DNA from: Gammaproteobacteria bacterium
GTDB taxonomy: Bacteria; Pseudomonadota; Gammaproteobacteria; Arenicellales; Arenicellaceae
NCBI GenBank assembly: GCA_030426005.1
Contig: JAUHZM010000152.1
Location: 1 to 7,450, forward strand
Direction: 5' to 3'
DNA: 7,450 nucleotides
Shown here piece after piece: positions 1 through 6,741 of the stretch. The stretch's first letter is position 1. The number at the start of each line of letters is the position of its first letter. The notes beneath the pieces were generated by a model. The model saw only the letters and a list, made by a program, of their open reading frames with translations, was not told the origin of the DNA and ran no database searches. The translations under genes were made by a program, and so were the position numbers.

Positions 1-1
1 G

Positions 2-745
2 AAGTTTGCCGAGACCACGACCGACAGCAATGGAGATTACAGTTTCACGAACCTGCCGGATGGCAATTATCGCGTGGAAGTGGTGACGACGGGATCGGTA
101 GTTGATGGCTTTGGCCAGACTGGAGATCCAGATCTGGTCAATGAGGCGCTTCCAGAAGATCGCGTGTGTGATTCCCCAACGGCAGCGCTGTGCGACAACG
201 CTTCACCGGTGTATGCGCTCTCTGGTGGGGCGACGCAGGCAGGGGTCCATTTCACCTATCAACAGGACTTCGCAACGACACCAGTCACAATTAATTATCT
301 GCGTGCAGAACGCGATGGTGACTGGGTAGAGGTGACCTGGGAAACCAGCAACGAAGTTGGCCACGCTGGCTTCCAGATTTATGCACGTGAAGCAAACGAG
401 TGGCGTCTGCTTACGCCGGAATTGATTGTTGGTCCGGCTGGCGATGCAATGCAAACCCGCCAGTATCGTCAACGAGTCAAGACCAGTGCGCGATGGTTGT
501 CCTTGGTTGATGTGTCAAATGCTGAAGAAGTGACTGCGCATGGGCCTTTCAGTGCCGATCAGGACTATGGGGCGAGGATGGTGAAACCACCTGAATTTGA
601 TTGGTCCTCAATCTCGTCAGCACCAAATGACAAGCAGTCCAAGCAAACACACCTGCGGCGCACGCTGGAATTGCTGAAACAGCAAGGTGATGACTATTTT
701 GGTGATATTGATTCCGACGGCGCGCTTGACGCGGCGAACCAATAA
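2..745 (+). CDS. 3' end of a large secreted/surface protein with SdrD-B-like and fibronectin-III-like domains (partial, starts upstream)
   Basis: The reading frame is open from the first bases, so the gene begins outside the window; 247 residues are visible. Residues 1 to about 88 look like the end of an SdrD-B/Cna-B type domain: TDSNGDYSFTNLPDGNYRVEV is the characteristic strand pattern, and the domain closes with GVHFTYQQ. Residues 94-180 form a beta-rich module of fibronectin-III type with the signature VEVTWETSNEVGHAGFQIY, ending in WLSLVDVS...HGPF. The tail (181-247) is polar and ends in a DIDSDGALDAAN loop that fits the EF-hand/dockerin calcium-loop pattern. No membrane anchor, LPXTG or GlyGly-CTERM segment is visible at the C-terminus. 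Such proteins are generally extracellular structural or adhesive proteins. The stop codon lies just before a C25 peptidase gene, suggesting one operon. Domain type is fairly secure; the role and full length cannot be judged. Confidence 0.8.
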   Translation, partial: KFAETTTDSNGDYSFTNLPDGNYRVEVVTTGSVVDGFGQTGDPDLVNEALPEDRVCDSPTAALCDNASPVYALSGGATQAGVHFTYQQDFATTPVTINYLRAERDGDWVEVTWETSNEVGHAGFQIYAREANEWRLLTPELIVGPAGDAMQTRQYRQRVKTSARWLSLVDVSNAEEVTAHGPFSADQDYGARMVKPPEFDWSSISSAPNDKQSKQTHLRRTLELLKQQGDDYFGDIDSDGALDAANQ

Positions 746-765
746 TGCGCGGGGGGCAAGATAAA

Positions 766-2934
766 ATGATACGTAAATTACTTTTAAATTGTGCTGGCCT
801 GTTAACCTTAATGTTGGGAATGGGATCGGCGTCTGCAATCGAGTTGCTCACTTTAACAACGCAACAAAGCGGTATGCACCGTGTGACGCATGAGCAATTA
901 GTTGCCGAAGGTATCGATTTAACTGGGCTGCGCCACCAACGCTTGGGGTTGAGCTTGAATGGTGACTGGGTTGCGCTAAATACAACTGGTCAAGGCGGTG
1001 GACGTGGACGCCTGTTTGGTCCGGGATCTTACATTGAGTTTTATGCTGAGCAGGCAGACAGTTTGTACCGCGCTGAGCAGGTATATGTGCTGCACATTCT
1101 CTCGAATCAGGCACGCGCAAACCGAGTAAATATTCCCCAGTTTCGTACTCGCGTGAATCCACGGCTACCGGCGGCCAGTAGTTATTGGTATACCCTGCAT
1201 GTTGAGCAGGATAAGACCTATGATTTCTCTGCACCGTCGACCACGGATCCATTTCACTTTGGGCAGACATTCAGTTTTTTTGCCACGCCAAGCTATGAGT
1301 TTAACGTGGAGGGGCTTGCATCAGGCGCTGAGAATAGTGCTGATCTGAAGGTCGAAATGTATGGCTTACTGGATTTTGATATTCCGGGCAACGATCACCA
1401 TTTTGAAATCCTGGTAAACGGCGTGCTGGTTGGTGATCAGCAGTTTGACGGTAATGCGGCGACCAAGCTGGCAGCACAGAATGTGCCGCTCAATTCAGGC
1501 ACGAACACAATAAAGTACAATTACCGCGCGATCGAGGGCGTCCCATTTGACCGGATCACCATGAATGAATTCGAGGTCCGGTACCGTCGTGATGCCGATG
1601 CGCAGGGCGATGGCTACGTGCGAGGCTATGTCGATACACCTCAATTGGAGGTTCGAAATTTTGGCGCAGATCAGGCTAACGTATATCGACTACTGGATGC
1701 GGGCCGTGTGGAGAAGCTGCATGATCGTTCGGTCGAGTACGCAGGTGAGAGCGTGGTGTTTAATACTGGCACAGTGGCTGCCGAGTACATCGTGGTCGGT
1801 GAGGGCAGTTACTTAACCGCCGAGATTAATCCCGTTGGAGCGGCCGAAGACATCAGCAGCGGGACGGCTGAGTATTTAATTATTGCACATGCCAGTTTGA
1901 TCGGTGACGCGCTGAATGAACTCGTTGCGCTTCGATCTCAGGATTATCTGGTGAAAGTGGTCGATGTTGCACAGGTTTACGCGCAATACGGCCACCATCA
2001 GTTCGGGCCCGAAGGTATTCAAGCCTATATTCGTCATGCCGCCGCCAATATGGGAACCAAAATGGTGGTCTTACTCGGTAATGATACGCTCGATTACAAG
2101 CAACACACCAGCACCTCGATCAGTCTTATTCCGACACGGTATGTGAGTACGCCAGGTGGGGCATTAACGATCACACAGACGCCATCCGATGTGGCCTACG
2201 GCGACCTGGATAGCAACGGTGTGCCAGAATTGATTGTGGCGCGAATCCCGGCCAGGACGACTGCCGAGCTGGCTAATGTGGTGGCTAAAATCAAAGCCTA
2301 TGAGGCGCGTGAAGGCTACCTTGGGCGAACGGCGATCGTCGCTGACAAAGATGATCTGGGCAACGGTGTTTCATTTTCCAAAGACGCACAAGCGATGATT
2401 GAAGCCATCCCCGCGCAATGGTCAGACGGGGTACGTGACGATTTTCAAATTTATCCAGATGTGGATGGCCATCAGCAAGCGCATGACCGTTTGATCAACC
2501 TGTTTAACGCTGGTATGTCGGTGGTGTCTTATGTTGGTCACTCGTCGCAGCAAAGCTGGGCCTACACATCTCCTCCAATGTTGCGTGCCTCAGAGGTCGC
2601 CAGTTTAACGAACTTCGGTAAGCCAGCCGTGGTGACGCAATGGGGTTGTTGGAACACGTATTTTGTCGACACACGGGGTAATACGATTTCGGATGCCTTG
2701 TTGTTATCCGGCGAAAACGGGGCTGCCAGTGTGTTGGGCGCGTCGACACTCACAAGCTCAGTTGGTGAGCGTGCGTTGGGCGTGGAGTTAAATAAGCGAC
2801 TGTATGTACGAGGAAAAACACTGGGTGAGGCGATGCTCGAAGCAAAGCAAGCCTTGGCAAGCTCTGCAGATTATCCCGCAATCCAATTAGGTTGGCATTT
2901 GTTGGGTGATCCTGCGCTAAAAATCAATTTTTGA
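766..2934 (+). CDS. Secreted C25-family (gingipain/PorU-like) cysteine peptidase
   Basis: The 722-residue product begins with a Sec signal peptide (MIRK, hydrophobic stretch to about 22, likely cleavage after ASA at 24). Residues 25-280 are a beta-rich N-terminal region with the usual features of these proteins, including GMHRVTHEQL and GPGSYIEFYAEQADSLY. The peptidase domain spans about 368-720. The catalytic dyad is visible as His592 in YVGHSS and Cys628 in QWGCWN, and the chain ends in the family's typical LLGDPALKINF. C25 enzymes include Arg/Lys-specific gingipains and PorU, the sortase of type IX secretion. No C-terminal sorting domain follows the catalytic domain. I chose ATG 766 because it starts directly with the signal peptide and has a G-rich ribosome site (751-756) 9 bases upstream. 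An in-frame ATG at 745 overlaps the previous stop (TAATG) but has no Shine-Dalgarno and adds seven unhelpful residues. It is probably co-transcribed with the preceding surface-protein gene. Family assignment is strong; substrate unknown. Confidence 0.9.
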   Translation: MIRKLLLNCAGLLTLMLGMGSASAIELLTLTTQQSGMHRVTHEQLVAEGIDLTGLRHQRLGLSLNGDWVALNTTGQGGGRGRLFGPGSYIEFYAEQADSLYRAEQVYVLHILSNQARANRVNIPQFRTRVNPRLPAASSYWYTLHVEQDKTYDFSAPSTTDPFHFGQTFSFFATPSYEFNVEGLASGAENSADLKVEMYGLLDFDIPGNDHHFEILVNGVLVGDQQFDGNAATKLAAQNVPLNSGTNTIKYNYRAIEGVPFDRITMNEFEVRYRRDADAQGDGYVRGYVDTPQLEVRNFGADQANVYRLLDAGRVEKLHDRSVEYAGESVVFNTGTVAAEYIVVGEGSYLTAEINPVGAAEDISSGTAEYLIIAHASLIGDALNELVALRSQDYLVKVVDVAQVYAQYGHHQFGPEGIQAYIRHAAANMGTKMVVLLGNDTLDYKQHTSTSISLIPTRYVSTPGGALTITQTPSDVAYGDLDSNGVPELIVARIPARTTAELANVVAKIKAYEAREGYLGRTAIVADKDDLGNGVSFSKDAQAMIEAIPAQWSDGVRDDFQIYPDVDGHQQAHDRLINLFNAGMSVVSYVGHSSQQSWAYTSPPMLRASEVASLTNFGKPAVVTQWGCWNTYFVDTRGNTISDALLLSGENGAASVLGASTLTSSVGERALGVELNKRLYVRGKTLGEAMLEAKQALASSADYPAIQLGWHLLGDPALKINF

Positions 2935-3200
2935 TCATAAATATCGGGGGTATGAAAGCGTAACGATTAGATGGGTTGGCACGACGCCGGATACTCATGC
3001 GGCGATCAAGTGGTAGGGTGAAGTAACAACACGGTTTAGATCAAGGGTCAATTGACCAGCAAGAGGCTGGTAAAAAGGGGATGTAAGCTGAGTTTGTCGG
3101 TCTTGGGTTATTGGGCTGAACTAGCGTAAATTGAGTGCTCTGTATTAATAATCTTGTCGGAGCTATATGCGCGATCTCCCGTATGAACCAAGAGTATTAG

Positions 3201-3227
3201 AGCTATTAGGTTTAATAGCTTATTAAA
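3201..3227. promoter_or_regulatory. Overlapping, mutually exclusive inverted repeats upstream of the small secreted protein gene
   Basis: AGCTATTA (3201-3208) pairs perfectly with TAATAGCT (3213-3220) across a 4-base loop. The same middle segment read as TTTAATA (3211-3217) pairs perfectly with TATTAAA (3221-3227) across a 3-base loop. The two pairings cannot form together. The element lies about 55 bases before the start codon at 3283. It could be an operator for a dimeric repressor or a two-state leader structure. It is AT-rich, so chance is not excluded. Confidence 0.35.
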
Positions 3228-3271
3228 TCGTGGTTGATGACACACGGGTAGGGTGACCACACAGTATTTTT

Positions 3272-3278
3272 GGAGAAG
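3272..3278 (+). promoter_or_regulatory. Ribosome binding site that fixes the start at 3283
   Basis: GGAGAAG lies 4 bases before ATG 3283, or 7 counting from the end of its GGAG core. This favours that ATG over an in-frame GTG at 3253, which lacks such a site and would bury the signal peptide behind ten extra residues. Confidence 0.7.
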
Positions 3279-3282
3279 TACT

Positions 3283-3819
3283 ATGTATTCACAAATTTCC
3301 AGTTTTTTTAAATCAAATACCTTCGCAGCTGCTTGTCTTGTTATCGGGCTCCTTTGCATAACAACACAAGCGCAGGCTCAATCGATTCCGGCCACGACAT
3401 CGTTCGGTGTGCAGGTGCAGGATGCCGATGAGCTAACGATTTCCTCCAGCTTTGAGTCCACCGACGGCACCAATCTATTACTGGCGTTTATCGGCGGTGG
3501 TACACTGCCTGTCTACATTCGCGTGGAAGATGAAATTGCCGGCACCGTACTGTACGACAACGTGACTTACGTCTCAGGCTTGGGTGGTATCGGGAGCATT
3601 GTTCTGGGTAATCCGCTCACTGGCGAGCTCACTGTTAACTTGAATTTGAACCGGGTGGCCTTCGATTTTGTTCTGGACATCAGCGCGCTGGTTAGTGGTG
3701 ATACAACGCTGACGGTTTACTATCGAACTGACTATACGGCGTTGCTAGGTCGTACGAAACGCTATGTGCATGAAGCGGATGCCAGCGTGTACGCACGCGC
3801 ATTTGATGGCTCATTCTAG
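3283..3819 (+). CDS. Small secreted protein of unknown function, beta-rich
   Basis: This 178-residue protein begins with a clear Sec signal peptide: a basic/polar start, a hydrophobic core at about 14-27, and likely cleavage after AQA at residue 32. The mature part (about 146 residues) alternates hydrophobic and polar residues in the manner of beta-strands, for example LLLAFIGG, VYIRVEDE, LTVNLNLNRVAFDFVLDI and TTLTVYYRTD. It has a glycine-rich stretch (GLGGIGSIVLG, 99-109) and no cysteines after the signal peptide. I recognise no family. It has no lipobox, since the residue before Cys25 is Leu. A single extracellular or periplasmic beta-sandwich is plausible. It is separated from the peptidase gene by 348 bases and so is probably its own transcription unit. 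A convergent gene lies 74 bases downstream across a hairpin. Confidence 0.75.
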   Translation: MYSQISSFFKSNTFAAACLVIGLLCITTQAQAQSIPATTSFGVQVQDADELTISSSFESTDGTNLLLAFIGGGTLPVYIRVEDEIAGTVLYDNVTYVSGLGGIGSIVLGNPLTGELTVNLNLNRVAFDFVLDISALVSGDTTLTVYYRTDYTALLGRTKRYVHEADASVYARAFDGSF

Positions 3820-3835
3820 TTTTATGTTCAACAAT

Positions 3836-3872
3836 CCGCGCATTAAATGCTTTTTAAGGCTTTAATGTGCGG
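3836..3872. terminator. Hairpin between convergent genes, possible bidirectional terminator
   Basis: CCGCGCATTAAA (3836-3847) pairs with TTTAATGTGCGG (3861-3872) over 12 positions with one G-T wobble, around a 13-base loop. It sits in the 74-base gap between two genes that end facing each other, where a terminator is expected. Neither side has a proper run of Ts, so if it terminates it may do so weakly or with Rho. Confidence 0.5.
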
Positions 3873-3893
3873 ATATATGCACATAATTAAACT

Positions 3894-4802
3894 TTAAGTA
3901 TTTAAGTGTTTTTGGAAAAAACTGATCGTGCGTGACCACGCCAATTCGGCCGCCGCTTGATCAAAGCGGCTGGTCGAGTCGTTATGAAAACCATGATTAG
4001 TGCCTGGGTAGGTGTGCGCCGTGTAATCAACCTTGTTCTCTTTCAAGACTTTTTCATAAGCCGGCCAACTCGCGTTCACGCGGTCGTCTTTCTCAGCAAA
4101 GTTGAGGAGTATTGGAGCGGTGACATTATTCACCAGACTGGCGTCAGCCGGCGTACCGTAAAATGGCACGGCGGCGTCGATTAATTTCGGTGCTGACGCT
4201 GCCAGATAGTTACTTATATAACCACCAAAGCAAAAGCCGACCACGCCTAATTTACCATTTGAGTGTTTGTGCGCGCGGAGAAACTCGGCAGCAGCGATAA
4301 AATCTTGCTCTATTTTCTCACGGGCGAGAGAGCGTTGCATGGCACGTCCTTCATCGTCATTGCCCGGATAACCACCAAGTGGATGCAATGCATCTGGGGC
4401 GAATGCAATAAATCCTGACTTAGCCAAACGGCGTGCAACGTCTTTGATGTAGGGATTGAGCCCGCGGTTTTCGTGCACCACTAGGACGGCAGGCAGCGGC
4501 TGTTCTGATTCGGTTGGCGTGACAAGATAACCACGCCCTTCGCCATGCCCCTCGGGTGACGGAAAGGTTTGATAGCTTGCCTTGATTGCTGGATCATTGA
4601 ATGAGACTTGCTCGGCCAAGGCGTAATCTGGGAGTAGGGCTGCGGCCAGAGTATTTACCGTTAAACCCGCAATTGCCAGCGTGCCAAGGCGTTGTAAAAA
4701 GGTACGACGGTCGATGTCGCCATGGGCATATTCGTCATACCAGTCGAACGCTTCTTGCGGTATCTCGCTGACCGGGACGGCCGACTTGTCAGGGCTTGCC
4801 AT
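3894..4802 (-). CDS. Tat-exported dienelactone hydrolase family protein (YghX-like)
   Basis: The 302-residue product is an alpha/beta hydrolase of the dienelactone hydrolase family. From memory it closely resembles E. coli YghX, sharing HENRGLNPYI, PGNDD and GTNHGFHNDST. The catalytic residues are Cys191 in GFCFGG, Asp239 in EKDD and His270 in GTNHGF; Glu111 in HENRG matches the glutamate that partners the nucleophile in DLH. DRRTFLQ at 31-37 is a twin-arginine motif followed by a hydrophobic stretch and ALA (61-63), so export by Tat to the periplasm is likely. A roughly 30-residue extension precedes the motif. I chose ATG 4802 because AGGAG lies 7 bases upstream; the in-frame ATG at 4808 is only 1 base from it. 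The gene follows the DUF885 gene by 86 bases on the same strand and may share its transcript. The true substrate is unknown. Confidence 0.9.
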   Translation of the reverse strand: MASPDKSAVPVSEIPQEAFDWYDEYAHGDIDRRTFLQRLGTLAIAGLTVNTLAAALLPDYALAEQVSFNDPAIKASYQTFPSPEGHGEGRGYLVTPTESEQPLPAVLVVHENRGLNPYIKDVARRLAKSGFIAFAPDALHPLGGYPGNDDEGRAMQRSLAREKIEQDFIAAAEFLRAHKHSNGKLGVVGFCFGGYISNYLAASAPKLIDAAVPFYGTPADASLVNNVTAPILLNFAEKDDRVNASWPAYEKVLKENKVDYTAHTYPGTNHGFHNDSTSRFDQAAAELAWSRTISFFQKHLNT

Positions 4803-4888
4803 AATCATTCTCCTCTGGGGTTATCTGAAAGCTGTTAAGCGATCTTATCGGTGTCACATCAAATCTGAGTGAGTCTCGACACCGTCAT

Positions 4889-6625
4889 CTACTCACGAGC
4901 TTTTTGCTGCGCCAGCCATTGGTCAAATAGTTCTTCCAAGGTTGCCAGTGGCAAGCTGCCATTGCGTAAAATTTGATCGTGAAATGCACGTATGTCGAAG
5001 TCAGCACCTAGGGTGGTTTCAGCTTTGTGGCGCAATTCACGAATTTTCAGTTCACCAATCTTGTAAGACAGAGCTTGGGCTGGCCATGTGATGTATCGAT
5101 CGATTTGGGCGACCACATCAGCCATGCTTAAGGCGGTGTGCTCAGCCAGATAGTCGATAGCTTGTTGTCTTGACCAACCCTTTGCGTGCATTCCAGTATC
5201 GACCACCAGTCGACAGGCGCGCCACATTTCGTAGGTCAGGCGGCCGAAATCGCTGTATGGGCTTTGGTAAAAACCCATTTCTTTGCCGAGTCGTTCCGAA
5301 TACAAACCCCAACCTTCGCCGTACGCGGAGTGATACAGTGTTTTGCGAAACTCGGGTACGTCGAGTTCCATCGCGATAGAACTTTGAAAATGGTGCCCCG
5401 GTTCGGCCTCATGAAAGGTCAATGCTTCGAGGTTGTAGAGTGGTTGCGATTTTAAGTCCTGCGTATCTATAAAATAGGTGCCGGCTGTCGTGCCACTACC
5501 ATCCGGTGCAACATAGTACGCGCCGCCATCGGGACTGGGCTTGATGTCAAATGTGCTACGAGGCAATAGACCAAACCATTTGGGCAGTTGCGCGGCCGCT
5601 TTGCGAGTGATGTAACTTGCCTTCTCTAGCAGGTCCTGTTCGGAATCGGTATAGAAACTCGGATCGGTGCGAAGGTAGCTAACGAAATCGCTGAATCCGC
5701 CATCGAACTTAAGTTGCTTGATGATGGCGTCCATTTCGGCTTTGATGCGCGCCACTTCATCTAATCCCATTTTGTGAATTTGGTCGGCATTCAACTGGGT
5801 GGTTGTGTAGTATTCGATCAAGTATTGATAATAGTTTACCCCGTCTTCAAGTGCAGTAATCCCAACTGATGTACGGCAGTTAGGCATATATTCGTTGGTG
5901 AAGAAGGTATAAAAACGTCGGTACTCGGGTATTACGACATCCGTGATCAATGCGCGCGCAGCTTGAGCGATGCGACTCTGTTCGTCTGGTGTGATGGTGG
6001 CCGGCATATTCGCAATGGGCGCATAGAATACGCTTTGGGTGGCGTCTTCCACCAAGTGCTTACTGATGGTCTTCTCATAGTTGGTAAAACTCTCACAGTA
6101 ATGTGTATACCCCTTGGCAATGGCTGCACGCAGATTGGTGATATGGTCTTGATTAAAGCGCGGAAAATCAGCCAGGCTGACCAGATAATTTTCATAATCG
6201 CCAAGGTTTAGAAACGACATATTGCCCGGTGCGCCTGCGAAGTAGGTATGAAAACCCGCGTATTTGTTTAGAGGGAATAGGTGGTCGAACTGCTTATAGC
6301 TCGCGGCTTCGGCCTCGCGTTCGTACTTGAAGAGCGAGTAAGTCACTTGATCTGCCGCGCTCATTTTGTTGGGGTCAAGTTTTGATAGTCGGCTCAAAAT
6401 CGATTGATTAAATGCAGCTCTTCGAGCGCGACCTTTATCCGATACGTCAGGCAATTTGCCGTTCATTCGAAAGGTATCGGGATCCTTGCGAAAGAATATT
6501 TGTTCTTTATTAGCCTCGGCCCAGTGGTCTTGCAGAATTTTATCGAGGTTTTCTGCTGCCACGTGGCTAGTCCAAAAGAGTAACGTAGAAAAGAGCATCA
6601 CGAAGCGGAGAGTGTGTCGAAACAT
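4889..6625 (-). CDS. DUF885 family metallopeptidase-like protein, exported
   Basis: The 578-residue product has a Sec signal peptide (hydrophobic core about 8-19, likely cleavage after HVAA at 24), so it should act in the periplasm or at the cell surface. The DUF885 hallmarks are present: HEAEPGHH at 405-412, a variant zinc-binding motif of the form HExxPGH, and EGWGLYSE at 437-444, whose Glu is the likely third metal ligand. A helical region precedes these, and the C-terminal part (MWRACRLVVDTGMHAKGWS, then YITWPAQALSYKIGELKI) is also typical. Length is normal for the family. DUF885 proteins are regarded as probable zinc peptidases; specificity cannot be read from sequence. No strong ribosome site precedes ATG 6625, but this start gives a complete signal peptide. 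It is the first gene of a possible two-gene unit with the YghX-like hydrolase and is divergent from the VF530 gene (116-base gap). Confidence 0.9.
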   Translation of the reverse strand: MFRHTLRFVMLFSTLLFWTSHVAAENLDKILQDHWAEANKEQIFFRKDPDTFRMNGKLPDVSDKGRARRAAFNQSILSRLSKLDPNKMSAADQVTYSLFKYEREAEAASYKQFDHLFPLNKYAGFHTYFAGAPGNMSFLNLGDYENYLVSLADFPRFNQDHITNLRAAIAKGYTHYCESFTNYEKTISKHLVEDATQSVFYAPIANMPATITPDEQSRIAQAARALITDVVIPEYRRFYTFFTNEYMPNCRTSVGITALEDGVNYYQYLIEYYTTTQLNADQIHKMGLDEVARIKAEMDAIIKQLKFDGGFSDFVSYLRTDPSFYTDSEQDLLEKASYITRKAAAQLPKWFGLLPRSTFDIKPSPDGGAYYVAPDGSGTTAGTYFIDTQDLKSQPLYNLEALTFHEAEPGHHFQSSIAMELDVPEFRKTLYHSAYGEGWGLYSERLGKEMGFYQSPYSDFGRLTYEMWRACRLVVDTGMHAKGWSRQQAIDYLAEHTALSMADVVAQIDRYITWPAQALSYKIGELKIRELRHKAETTLGADFDIRAFHDQILRNGSLPLATLEELFDQWLAQQKARE

Positions 6626-6741
6626 GAGTGTGACTCTGGCCGAGGTTGGTTATATGTGCGTGCAGTATAACAAGAGCTTGACGCAAAATGCGGTGACTAA
6701 ATCCGCTGCAAGTCTAAGGCTGTCGTGATACGCTTTGCGGC

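Larger units (their letters stand above)
2935..3282. other. 348-base intergenic region with several inverted repeats, no convincing gene
   Basis: I find no convincing coding region here; the short open frames lack ribosome sites and recognisable content. There is a perfect 12-bp palindrome GGTCAATTGACC at 3046-3057. It abuts a 6-bp hairpin, ACCAGC (3055-3060) with GCTGGT (3066-3071) around AAGAG. Two overlapping AT-rich inverted repeats lie at 3201-3227. The 10-mer GGTAGGGTGA occurs at 3012-3021 and again at 3247-3256. No good sigma-70 promoter stands out, and no T-tract terminator follows the peptidase gene. The region probably carries the promoter and leader of the small secreted protein gene at 3283. 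Confidence 0.6.

Noticed and set aside
745..765. TAATG overlap as the true, translationally coupled start of the peptidase
   Set aside because: No Shine-Dalgarno precedes it and it adds seven residues before a signal peptide that starts cleanly at ATG 766, which has a G-rich site at good spacing. Coupling remains possible but is not needed.
848..1270. 140-codon open frame on the - strand inside the peptidase gene
   Set aside because: It lies wholly antisense to a well-supported C25 gene, has no recognisable domain and shows composition expected of a shadow frame.
2..2934. Type IX secretion system locus
   Set aside because: C25 peptidases are linked to type IX secretion in Bacteroidota, but no other component or cargo sorting domain is present, and the neighbouring genes point to a proteobacterium.
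2971..3021. 16-codon small open frame after the peptidase gene
   Set aside because: No ribosome site, no conserved-looking content, and a length expected by chance.
3355..3360. Lipoprotein lipobox at Cys25 of the small secreted protein
   Set aside because: The residue before the cysteine is leucine, not Gly/Ala/Ser, and a normal AQA signal peptidase I site follows.
6643..6706. Promoter-like hexamers in the divergent gap (TTGACG at 6678; TATACT on the - strand at 6664-6669; TATAAC at 6666-6671)
   Set aside because: None of the candidates has both boxes with a 16-18 base spacer. Promoters must exist here, but I cannot place them with confidence.
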